From Perkinsus olseni (taxonomy: Eukaryota; Perkinsozoa; Perkinsida), in NCBI GenBank assembly GCA_013115125.1, contig JABANN010000032.1, positions 1 through 64,000 of the forward strand: a DNA stretch of 64,000 nucleotides. Direction: 5' to 3'. The notes beneath the pieces were generated by a model. It did no database searches, was not told the origin of the DNA, and was given only the letters and a program-made list of their open reading frames with translations. How positions within the stretch are numbered: position 1 is the first letter of the stretch; the number at the start of each line of letters is the position of its first letter. Both the position numbers and the translations under genes were made by a program. Below are positions 40,891 through 50,731 of the stretch, piece after piece.

Positions 40891-42404
40891 TCACTGGCGG
40901 GGCCAGTAACCCGAGTATGTGAGGTGGTATCTCTTCTTATTCTGTTTAACAAAGTTAGGGTCGATGTAGTCCTCGGGGATGTCTTGCTCCGGTATCGAAT
41001 AAGGCCGGTACGCATGCACGATCTCCGTCTCGTCAAGGTCGTAAGACGGGTGGAACCTGAGGGGACTCCAATAAGGCTAAGCCCTCAGGAAGGCAGAAGT
41101 ATTTTCTGAGAGACAGACGACCGACTAACCTAGCCGTGCCGTCCTCAGGGAGGAGATGCATGATGTCCCGCAATGTGATGGCACCGTAGGGCTCTTCCAT
41201 CCGTAGCTTGCTGCAGTCCACAAGGAACGGCGGAGGTATCTTCTCTCCAACGCACCTCGAAGAAAAGGCCGTCGAGCTTCTGGTGATCCCGGTCTTGCCT
41301 ACTGTAATTTGATGGTGGGCATGGCTAAATCGATCTGGGCTCGATTGAGGTGAGCATGGGAGCCAAACACTCCCACTAGCGTCACCGGTATGTCTATCTG
41401 AAACAACAAAGATTTCTCCGCTACGGAATGTGACTTGGGCGTTCCAAGTGGTACTCCACGAATACACCGCGACCTGGAGGGAAGCCGAAGGAGCCTTGGA
41501 TGCTGCGATAGCTTCAACCCAGAAAGCACGTATGTAAAAGATGAACTGCTCGCCGGTTGACACAGTACCACATATCGACCAACTCACCGCAACCCCTAGT
41601 ATCCCACCTCCGTGATGCTTCCCGGTATGTGTCGGTTGAAGCGGACGAAGAAGACCTGTCGATTCACTGGATGGGCCTTGTAGTCCACAACAACGCAGTC
41701 CTCGATCCACTCATGCTCGACAATAACACGGAACATTCGACCCATGAACAGATGGCTGATCTGCGGAGAGGAAGGGCAAGTTCTCACTCGTCAATAGGGG
41801 TCACGGACAGACGAGAATTCGAGTAAACCCCCACCCTTACGTGAGCTTGTGGGTCATCATCGAAAGCAACCGCCTCTATGTCCGACTTCTTGAAAATGAC
41901 TTTCCTGTCGTACCCCCGCTTTACTATTATCCCCGGCACGTAACCTACGCAGCGAGCATCCTAGGGCCACTGGCAAACAGCAGGCCCACCTTCGGACACT
42001 AAGAAGGGGGACTGAGCAAACTTCGGCCATGCCTTCGCCTGAGAGACAAGCGCACTTCGAAGGGAATCTTGACGGCGTGCATGGGTCGAGTTCAACCGGC
42101 CTGCCCGGTTCGCGATCGTTTCATGGTGGACGGAGCATCCAGGAGAACGCCACTGGAAGGCAACTGCAGCCCGCAGTACATGTAACTCGACGGTGGAGTC
42201 CCGAGTAGGGCGTCCCTTGAAGTAGTCCATCATCTCGTGATGAACGTACTGCCAGTTCATCTTCAATAGATCTTGCTTCCACGGGTAGCGGACACGCTGG
42301 ATGCGCCGGTGCTTGTCCGAGAAGTAGCGCGCTCCCGAGATCAGACCGCCGCCGCTGGGAGCCACTCGGAAGCTCGGCCGTATCCTACCGCCATTGATGA
42401 GCAT
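40891..42404 (-). CDS. mitochondrial large-subunit ribosomal protein bL25m
   Basis: Mitochondrial homologue of bacterial bL25, which binds 5S rRNA in bacteria. The N-terminus MLINGGRIRPSFRVAPSGG looks like a presequence, followed by a mitochondrial-specific part (YPWKQDLLKMNWQYVHHEMM). The bL25 core runs: GYVPGIIVKRGYDRKVIF, EDCVVVDYKAHPVNRQVFFV (as in the family's hPV-x-HVDF segment), IPVTLVGVF, IPPPFLVDCSKLRMEE and DIMHLLPEDG. The C-terminal extension ends KKRYHLTYSGYWPRQ. Several introns: one near 41945-41990, one after PQAH (about 41770-41850), a long or split one around 41400-41600, and 49 nt near 41078-41126. Exon 1 has a long tail that may hide another intron. Confidence 0.78.
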
Positions 42405-42522
42405 GAAAACTCAACTGTCTCCACGACCACCGACAACCAAATGGCAAGTCGGGCAGGCAAGTCCCCTCCACGGCCCACCACGGAGCTCACTAAACTGAAG
42501 TACTCAGTTTTACAGAAACGAC

Positions 42523-43014
42523 TCAAAGGCCATTGCCGGCCAGCCATGCTCGGATGATGTTCTTGTGATCGCCTCTGAGTTCAAGGGCACGATCGTTCAG
42601 CTGCCTGGCGGGCGTCCGGCAGATGTTCTCCAATTCGGCTTTTATAACCTAGACACGGTGACTAAGGGACCCAGGACCATTCGGACCACAGGGAACGGTC
42701 AGGCTGCTTCTCGACGCATCGGAAATCACCGAGGCGTGGAAAGACGAGACTAGAAAACACATTCGACCTTCCGTCAGTTGCGGAGATGGACCTTCATTTT
42801 ATGCTACCAGCACTACCTTAATATCTCCCTTTATCCTCTTGACCTGCGTAAATGCCTGCGACCTGTTGTTCCGGTAGTAGACATGTACCGGTAGATTATC
42901 CTCACTGCTACGGTGGACGTGGAAGGGCATGCTAGGCTCGTTGCTGGATGAGCTTCTATTAAACCGGGCAACCTTCGAAAAGGAGCGAATCTGCTGTAGA
43001 GGTCGGGCGATCAT
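42523..43014 (-). CDS. mitochondrial large-subunit ribosomal protein mL49
   Basis: Two exons in phase 0, 42817-43014 and 42523-42648, with a 168-nt intron. The product is 107 aa. The start MIARPLQQIRSFSKVARF is a typical mitochondrial presequence. The mL49/Img2 core follows: PFHVHRSSEDNLPVHVYYRN, FTQVKRIKGDIKVIKAELE and ALELRGDHKNIIRAWLAGNG, which matches the family's final LKGDH...WL..GF pattern. It ends 118 nt before bL25m starts, same strand, so two mitoribosomal genes are in tandem. Confidence 0.85.
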
Positions 43015-43032
43015 TATGGGGACGACAAAATA

Positions 43033-43046
43033 CTGCAAAAATTGTC
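43033..43046 (-). promoter_or_regulatory. probable trans-splice acceptor before mL49
   Basis: On the minus strand ACAATTTTTGCAG lies 18 nt before the mL49 ATG, giving a very short 5' leader exon. Confidence 0.45.
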
Positions 43047-45330
43047 AACCAGCAAGTAGGAAGCTCGCTAGCGCGACGGTTCATGAGAACGCGCCTGGTG
43101 AGAACGAAAGGCGCGACGGCAAGCATCAGAAACATTCAGACAGAAACATGCTTGGTTGTGCGGGTGAGTTGGACACGCTCGTATTTTGCTTGACCAGTGC
43201 CTCTCGACCGAGATTGCCTTTCGAGAACCCGTCTGTTCCTGGCCCGACCTCGCGAGTCGAAGTGGTGAGCATACTTGGAGCCTTCACGAGGGGCCTCAGG
43301 AGAGGCGATAAAACTGCAAATGTTCATGCGGTTCCGAAAGCACCGCACAACTTACGGTGACGCTGAGACATGCTGAAAGTAGTTGTTTTTGATCTCATGC
43401 AGCGCGACGCTTGCGACCATACCAAGGTCAGCCTCGGCTAGGTTCATCCGTCCACCGGCATCCTCCAGACGCAACCGAATGAACGACCCTGAGCGCCGGG
43501 AGGGACGGAGGGAGGACATGACCCAGGCTACTTACGTGGGGGCGTTGCGAGCCCTGCATGGGGCCCTCGGATCAATAGGGCGATCCCCTCCCTTCTTTCA
43601 ATATTATCAGTCTCTCTTCCCTTGTCATCACGAGTCGTGAAGATGCTACTGTCAGCGCCAATCAATGCGCCCTTGGTGTCCAAAACCGCGGGGAAAAGGG
43701 AACTCTCCTCGATGAATCTAAGGTCGACCCTGGAGTTGGACAAGAAGCTTCGGCGGCCACCGGACCTCTCCAGTCTGTCCAACTTGCCGTAAGTGAAGGG
43801 CATGTTCCACAGGACGGCCTGACCAAGGCTCAAAGGGGAGCATCGACTCATCCTCAGGGATACCTGGCTGGCCCTTATCCCTTTATGGTCGAAGGGGTCG
43901 GCATTCGTCCGAGGCATGAACCAGATGGAGTGCCACTTCAACGCAAATGCCGAGCGGAGGATCGTTCCCAGCTGGCCAGCATCAACTATCCCATCCAGAA
44001 TCTAACCACGCAGCTCGGACGATGCTTTTATGCTACTCCACTACCAACAACAGTTTTGCAGTGTCGGGGGGCCTCTCCAGTGGCTGCGGCATTCGTATTG
44101 TCCCCAACATGTTGTGTTGGTACGACCGCATATTGGCTACCCTGAGTAGAGGCGTTGCCGTGGTGTCCTCCTGCAGGCCCCCAGAGGGCGATGAAGATAA
44201 ATTAGCGTTAGTTTAGGTATCACTGCTGGAGAATTACAGATTAATGACTCAGAGGAGATGGGATTTCGGAGAGGAGTGGTATGAATATTTTTTGTATTCG
44301 CCAAAGGGCCTTGTAAGATTCCGAACGACTATGAGGTCAGAGAAATGCAGACAGTTACTAATCCTCGAAATGCTAACCTGCTACGTAGTCAGGAACTTAA
44401 ACCCATCAGAGTCCAGTGACCTCAGGCAGCTCATCTTTTCTCGGGCGGAAGTGCGGCGGTAAATGTGTTGTTTATTACACGAACTTTACTCCTACTACTC
44501 ATCAACTAGTATGTGAGAATTTTTTCAACTTTAGCCCTCGCACGACAGACTGCCGCGACGCCGAGTATCGTAAGCAATGCAATTTCCGTGCTATCCTCGG
44601 ACTTCATCCTCATCCGTGGGCGCGTCGGAAGGAAATCGCTTAAAAGATCAGTACTAGTTTGCATCTACCCATCAAGACCTAGTTGAACAAGGGTGTCTAA
44701 CGGGAGCCCTCGCACTCTCCGCGTCATAAGTTTTTAAATCATGACGGTTGTTATGAGACGGTTGTATGAGAGCGCTGGAGATACCCGCCATCAACAAGTG
44801 ACTACTTGGCCCATGTTTTGCGCTGCTGATAGACGTGACATGGAGAGCTCACCTTCGAAGTATCTTGTCCGACACCACATGATGTGATTCGTACCGCAGA
44901 GGGCACATGGGAGGAAGAGGGCGATCCGAAACTACTTCCTTGAAGGAGTAACTTCACAACAGTGGGTGTCCAGCAGGCATTGATGTCGACGCAATCTTAC
45001 TTTTCGGCGAGTTCATGCAACAGCTTCCTCCCGGATACCACACATAACTTACTTTCCACTCTTCGAGCGCTCTCATTAGCAAGCCCTAGTAGCTCCGCCA
45101 CCAGAGGATCGGAAAACGATTTGATGACACGACGAGAGGCCATTGACGAGAAGACGACAGGCTTATCCAATGGAGGGTACTAATTCATAGTTTTCCCTTC
45201 TACGCTACCAATTACATGAGTCCGAGTACAACTTACCAATCTGTGATTTTCCCTTGTAAGCTATTTCTTTGAGTCCACTTAAAACTTACTGCACAACTTC
45301 TGAGGGTGAATTTCCGGTAATTATCGGGTT
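43047..45330. other. 2.3 kb with no resolved gene
   Basis: The best candidate is a minus-strand open segment at 43528-43941 with protein-like content (WHSIWFMPRTNADPFDHKGI; FLSNSRVDLRFIEESSLFPA), perhaps one exon of an unrecognised gene. A plus-strand ORF at 44244-44462 is also possible. No domains or firm splice models. Confidence 0.3.
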
Positions 45331-45375
<45 letters not shown>

Positions 45376-45386
45376 GAGTAGTAGTA
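45331..45386 (+). repeat. (TAG)n microsatellite
   Basis: About 18 TAG units with one imperfect unit (GAG), located 140 nt downstream of the CLK kinase stop. Confidence 0.95.
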
Positions 45387-45527
45387 CAGAGGAATAGTAC
45401 AGCCGTTCAGGCTATGATGGTCATCATCATAAGGAGAAGCCATCCCATTCGTTCTCGTCATAATACAGCAGCGTCATCGGCGGCAAATATCAGTACAGTG
45501 ATGATAAATCAGGAATAGCGAACGTCG

Positions 45528-47021
45528 TCACTCGTTGTGACTGAAGTCGGTGAACATAAACTCGTGGTTGAGGGCCTCCGCGGCGGTTATCCTTCGCGAA
45601 GGGTCGACCTCGAGACACCGCTCAACCAGATCAGCGAGCAACTCGTGACCAGAAGCCACCATGTACCGCAAGGGACGGCAATCGTGAATGTTCTGCAGAT
45701 GCTTGTGGTCGTGTATACCGTGCAGAGTCCACTGGGAGTATCGGTCTAACGTCAGTAGCTTCGCCTTCGACTCCGAATTAGAACGGCCGAGGTAATGCGA
45801 GCTGAATCTCCGATCCAAAACTCTCTGAAAGGAACAACAATCACCAACAAGTCCGATGCAGAACGATCGTTGACTTACTTCCATCATATGAAGATGCTCC
45901 AGATTGTCATGCGTCGGGAAGAGCAACTCGCCGCTGTAGGCCTCCATGAGGATGCAGCCCACACTCCACATATCCGATACTTCGTTCCAGCCATGGCCCA
46001 GGATGACCTCTGGACTCCGGTATTGCCGAGTATTGACGATTGAGCTATGATGGTCATCACGAAAGGTCCCGTTGCCAAAGTCGATCACTTTCATCTTGTC
46101 GCACTTGGGACGGAGATATAGTTTCGTACGGCGTCTCGAGTGGCCATCACACCCCCTTAGTCGTCGTGGAAGATCAGCCGCGTCGTATTCATAGCAACTG
46201 ACGTCATGCTTCGTCGTGGCTTCCATGAAAAGGACGTTCTCGGGCTTCAAATCAGTGTGGGTCAACTTCATCTCGTCGTGACAGAATTGCAGGGACTTAA
46301 ACAAGGCCCGAGCAAGAGCTTGGACGTCCGTCATGAAGAGCCCTCTGTAGTTGTTGGCCTTTATGAGGTCATACAGACTGCAGCCGAGGACTTCAAAAGC
46401 AAGGCAGTAGTATTGGTGATGGTAGAAGGTCTCGTACAGCCGAACTATGTGGGTCTCAGCATGCGTTAACCCCCACTTCTCCATGCGCCGGTTCAACCGC
46501 TGCAGGATTTCGGCCTCGATCTCAGCGGACTCCTTGTATCGCTGTACGTCACGAATGACTTTGACGGCGACCATCTGGTTGTTATAGTAAGTATCGGCGC
46601 AACCGATAACTCGTCCGAAGGTGCCATCACCGAGGTGCTTCATGCAGATGTAGCGGCCCTGCTCGCCAAGTCGATCGCCCCTCTTCCACTCAAAGTGAAC
46701 AATGTCATCGTCTTTGCTCTTAGCCGGGGGGTGATCACTCGACACGCTGCTTCCACCAGACGTACTAGAGTAACTCGCTGAGCTCTGCGTGTCATGATAG
46801 TGCTTCTTGCCGTAGTCGTCGTAACCCCTCGAGGACCATCTTGATGACCACCTAGTTGACCTCGTACCCCGATGGGAGCGGCTCCTCGAACCTCGCCACT
46901 TGTGCGAGTGCCTGCTCGATGCGTAGTAAGACGTACTCGAATACGGTCTGCCGTATCGGCTGTAATCTCCATGACGACTATTGTGATAGCACATTACAGG
47001 AGAGGATTGAAATGCATTCAT
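45528..47021 (-). CDS. CLK/LAMMER dual-specificity kinase
   Basis: Nuclear kinase family that phosphorylates SR splicing factors. The N-part is Ser/Arg/Tyr-rich (RHSHKWRGSRSRSHRG), as in CLKs. The kinase domain runs: LGDGTFGRVIGC, VAVKVIRD, LTHTDLKPENVLFM, MKVIDFGNGTF and STRQYRSPEVILG-like. The LAMMER-type signature EHLHMMERVLD appears once a 54-nt intron (45825-45878, GTAAGT...TTTCAG) is removed. That intron is in frame and stop-free, and if retained it would split the signature with 18 residues. It ends ITAAEALNHEFMF. The frame is open upstream to an ATG at 47318, but that part holds an inverted repeat and looks non-coding, so I prefer the ATG at 47021. Confidence 0.85.
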   Translation of the reverse strand: MNAFQSSPVMCYHNSRHGDYSRYGRPYSSTSYYASSRHSHKWRGSRSRSHRGTRSTRWSSRWSSRGYDDYGKKHYHDTQSSASYSSTSGGSSVSSDHPPAKSKDDDIVHFEWKRGDRLGEQGRYICMKHLGDGTFGRVIGCADTYYNNQMVAVKVIRDVQRYKESAEIEAEILQRLNRRMEKWGLTHAETHIVRLYETFYHHQYYCLAFEVLGCSLYDLIKANNYRGLFMTDVQALARALFKSLQFCHDEMKLTHTDLKPENVLFMEATTKHDVSCYEYDAADLPRRLRGCDGHSRRRTKLYLRPKCDKMKVIDFGNGTFRDDHHSSIVNTRQYRSPEVILGHGWNEVSDMWSVGCILMEAYSGELLFPTHDNLEHLHMMEVSQRSFCIGLVGDCCSFQRVLDRRFSSHYLGRSNSESKAKLLTLDRYSQWTLHGIHDHKHLQNIHDCRPLRYMVASGHELLADLVERCLEVDPSRRITAAEALNHEFMFTDFSHNE

Positions 47022-47182
47022 GAAGAGCAATTGGAGGTGGGAAGATAGGCTTGGAACTGTTGTAAAAAGCGTGCGCCCAAGTAATCGATTATGCTTCACG
47101 GGTTGTTGGGTTGTCCCGTGTGAAGTACTGCGTGAATCTTGCTCGGAAAAGACGCCGGTATTCGATGAGCCAATTCTGAAAC

Positions 47183-47242
47183 TCAGAATCGACTCTGTGT
47201 CCGCATTGTACATGAAGGAATCAATTCCCGAATCGATTCTGA
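47183..47242. repeat. inverted repeat upstream of CLK kinase
   Basis: TCAGAATCGA (47183-47192) and TCGATTCTGA (47233-47242) are exact complements separated by 40 nt. The AATTCTGAAACTCAGAATCGA stretch nearby repeats part of it. Confidence 0.8.
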
Positions 47243-47422
47243 GCTCCAGTAGGGGTTTATTGAGCAGGGGGTAGGTTGTCAGGCCGGGAAAAACCATATT
47301 TCTAAAGAATGTGGCCATTTTCTAAAGAACGTTCGCGCTCGCCCGGGAGAGGATTGGGACTACGCTTTCGCCTCTCGGATAACCTATGGCCTATAACCCT
47401 AGGCCTCCGGGTTTGAGGTGAT

Positions 47423-47441
47423 GGTCGCCCGAAGGGCGACC
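47423..47441. repeat. 8-bp stem hairpin with GAA loop
   Basis: GGTCGCCC-GAA-GGGCGACC is perfect, in the non-coding region between the CLK gene and the next gene on the opposite strand. Confidence 0.85.
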
Positions 47442-47520
47442 TGAGTCGGGTTCCGGGTTGACGGGGGTTACGGTCAGTACTCCACTAGGTCTTTTTTTCT
47501 TCAGTTTTTCTCCTTCTTTA

Positions 47521-47580
47521 GATTTTCGCCCTCTTGCTTAGATTTTCGCCCTTTCGCTTAGATTTTCACCGTCTACCTTG
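47521..47580 (+). repeat. three 20-bp tandem repeats
   Basis: Units at 47521, 47541 and 47561: GATTTTCGCCCTCTTGCTTA, GATTTTCGCCCTTTCGCTTA and a diverged third starting GATTTTCACC. They lie just upstream of an unrecognised gene. Confidence 0.9.
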
Positions 47581-47663
47581 TCAGGCCAGTGCAACCAAGG
47601 CCATTTCATTTCACAGCCTTCCGAACGGGGATACCGGGCCCTGGGAGCGAAGGGGCTTTGCAA

Positions 47664-48159
47664 ATGGTCGAGATAATCGCACCAGAGGTAAGAAGGTGGG
47701 TACCACCAAAATAGCTTCAACGATATTTTAGCCCAACTCTTCTAAGAAGTGCACCTAGTTTACTCTGGCGTCCTTTGAACCGCTCGACCCGCGTGGCGGC
47801 TCAGGCCTCTCGGTAGCTATGGTCAGGAAATATGGAGGAAGATATCGCATTCTAGTCCTACCTGAGAGCCGCCAATTGCTTTACTCTAATCGTGACCCGC
47901 TCGGAACAAGAATTTGTGAGGGTGGGGGCCTTCTAAAGCCGGCACCCTGACGGGAGGGTTACCCTAGATTTCATATGCAGTCTCTGAAATGTGTGATGTG
48001 CTGGCTGGGATCTCCAAGTTCGGTTACAGCGGTCTTGTCCCGGTCTCATATATACTTGGAGACCCTACTAATCCGCTTCACGCTGCTTGTCTTCAACGCT
48101 CGGCTAACGAACATGTTTGTGCCATTGACAGTTGTCCGGATAAAACTTTTCACTACTAA
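47664..48159 (+). CDS. unrecognised three-exon gene
   Basis: Exons 47664-47687, 47759-47921 and 47981-48159 fit exactly in phase (366 nt, 121 aa), with introns of 71 and 59 nt and a strong GAG|GTAAGA donor. The product reads MVEIIAPEFTLASFEPLDPR, YGGRYRILVLPESRQLLYSN, VSEMCDVLAGISKFGYSGLV and ILGDPTNPLHAACLQRSANE, with a Cys-containing end (HVCAIDSCPD). No signal peptide, membrane helix or known motif. The open frame continues upstream of the ATG, so there may be more N-terminal exons. Confidence 0.6.
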
Positions 48160-50432
48160 GTTCTTGCTGATAGTCACGCCCGGAGTAGCGCGCCGCAATC
48201 ATGCACACGGGCAAGCAGGCTGTTAGGCTGACAGGGAGTAACACATGATATCACGATTTTTCGTTTCTCGCCAGCGAGAAAGTTACTCCCTTTTTCATTA
48301 TGAGAAATTGTCTCGGCCGGTAAATAACTCGAGCACAGAAACTCGCAACGAGTATACACTCATGAGGAGCGGAAAGGGAAAGCGCTACCTTCCATAGGAC
48401 GCTGAGAGTGACGAGATTTTGGGATTGCCGCGGAGAGGCCCTCGCTGTGCAGATAGATGGACAACTGATCTCAACTCAAGAGCCTTTAGAGGGTACAACA
48501 AATGGTCTCATAGGATCTTGTGTTGTCTGAAGAAGCTCCTGAGGCTGCGCCTGCTAAGGCCAAGTGATGCTGGGCGGGACAGGAAATTGTGGTCAGCTAC
48601 ACTTGATATGCTGCGATGGCCGCGTAGATGATGATCTGCATAATTGCCGCCCACATAACTCGTCCGTTGACCGTCTCGGAAGCGTTACGGAAAATCTTGA
48701 GGTAACGTGGTCTGGACGCGGCATTGCGGAAGCCTGCCGTAGCCTACCTCTTCCTGATCACGCTCGTATTCATTTTCTGACACCATCCCCGTCACCCGGC
48801 CGATCAGGCTTTTCATCTTCGACGCTCTGAAGCAGCCAAGCCAGTTGAAATCTTCACAAAGGCAGCTATCCGTCAGAAGGGAAAGGTAGACGAGGCGCCA
48901 CCACTCTGGGCCGTAGCCCACGTAGTTTTGAAATCTCCACCAGTCGCTGCATCCACGGGCCCAAATGGCAAGCCTCCGAGCTCTGCCTCGTCGAGTGCAT
49001 CGATTGTTAAACTCCATTTCGTCCTGACCAGCAAGCGCAGTTCGACGCTCCACCTTCACTGTTGTTTGAAGCAGACGAACTGCATGCTGGGTGATGGTAC
49101 TTCGCCTTGCTCGATAGCTGAGCTTTCCATCGACGACCAACTTCCTCAAGACACATCGTACAGATGTCGTACTCACCACCTACATGCATGCAACATGCAC
49201 ATCCGAAAGATACGCCTGCCCTTCTCACCAAGCTTGGGCGAGAAGGCTTCTCGACCAGACTGTTGCGTTCTTGGGAGTGTGCGGATGATCGGCTGCGTTG
49301 GCTCTCCCTTCGCTTCGCCTTGATCAGTATGACGGGGCTCCAAACGGATCTCGCACCTCGACGGCATTACGGAGTTCCCACTCCAGAGTACGCGATTGGT
49401 TGCCAGAATAAGAGACTGGACGGTCACAGGCGCTGCTCAGTGGAGACCTGCACGCTGTGCCGCACGGCACACGCCTGTCCAGCTACATGATACATATCGT
49501 ATCCAGCGAGCCATTCTCAGCCCTTCGGACTCATACGGGTGTGGAGTTTCGCCGTGAGTTCATGATTGCCGTACGGAACTCCGCAAAAATTTCGAGACCT
49601 TGCTCTGCGATCATGAACGCTTCTAATACTTCAGGCCTTCTATCAACAGTTTCCTCGTAGACTACGTACAACTGTTACAGACCCATGACAAGCTGTTATT
49701 GGACCATGCGACACCTCCCGTGTGGCTTGAGCGTACTGTAACTCCATGTCTACGTCACTAGCCCCCTTCATCATCAATTGTGTGATTTTAGTGTACTTCA
49801 CCGCTAGGGCCACTTCCGCGGCCATGTGCTGACTGAAAATAGCGACAAACTTCTGCGGTATGATAGACTAACAGCCTGTACGCCTACTGGAAGCACATTT
49901 GCTGACCGGGAAGGGTGTAAAAATGCACGCCGAGGGTTTGACAAAGTAAACAGGCAGCAGGTAGGTAGAGCAGGATGAGGGACATTATCGAAAAACGGTC
50001 TTGTTATCCTATCTCATAAACGGATAGTCCGGACCTGTTTTCAACGATAGCCTGATAGCGTTACGTAGAAGCTCAGGGAAGTTCGGCTCCTGCATGCTGC
50101 GACTAATCGAAAGAGAAGAGTCTATCGCACACCCACAATGCGTGATTCACTTTTCTCGAGTGCCCGATGAGCAGAATGAAATGAGCCTCCGCTGGGTAGC
50201 GACTCTTCTCCACAGGAGAGGCTGTATGCTATACCCAGACGAAGACGCAAAAGAGGTGTAAGGCGGGTCAGAGAGGACGCGGAATAGCCCAGCAGGACAC
50301 GATGCAATCGGGCCGGCGCCATCTGGTTCTACTTTCATTCTGCTCACTTTGTTGCTGCCACGATCAACCAAGTTCTATCTTGCCGCCAATAACTTCCCAG
50401 CGATACCTCTGCCGGAAGAGGTTGACGAGTAC

Positions 50433-50449
50433 CCAACAACGGTTGTTGG
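50433..50449. repeat. odd-centred palindrome
   Basis: CCAACAAC-G-GTTGTTGG, perfect 8-base arms. Confidence 0.9.
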
Positions 50450-50451
50450 TT

Positions 50452-50466
50452 GGTTGTTGAACAACC
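50452..50466. repeat. odd-centred palindrome
   Basis: GGTTGTT-G-AACAACC, perfect, two bases after the preceding palindrome. Confidence 0.9.
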
Positions 50467-50731
50467 CGAAGGAATTAACGTGAACCCGCACACCCTCCTC
50501 GGATTAGCTGGAGAAACATCTCCTATTACTTAGCAAAGGTTAGCCTAAGCAATGGCAATGAACATAGCGATGACAGAATAGAAGCGCCTCCTCGACGCAC
50601 TGGGCCGACTGATCGTTCGAACAAACAGCCGACCCTTTCGTTCCGCGGCACAAGTAAAAGCGCCGGAGAACAGGCAATACGAATAATGTGAAATAACAGT
50701 CAAGTGAGAACAGAGGCAAGGGGGCATCATT

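Larger units (their letters stand above)
48160..50731. other. 2.6 kb with unresolved coding on either strand
   Basis: Protein-like segments occur on plus (48.84-49.02 kb: VEIFTKAAIRQKGKVDEAPP) and minus (49643-49825: EVALAVKYTKITQLMMKGAS; 49.54-49.65 kb: VLEAFMIAEQGLEIFAEFRT). No gene model could be fixed. The last 800 bases contain two odd-centred palindromes. Confidence 0.3.

Noticed and set aside
47391-47400. Telomere-like TAACCCTAG
   Set aside because: Single copy only, no tandem array.
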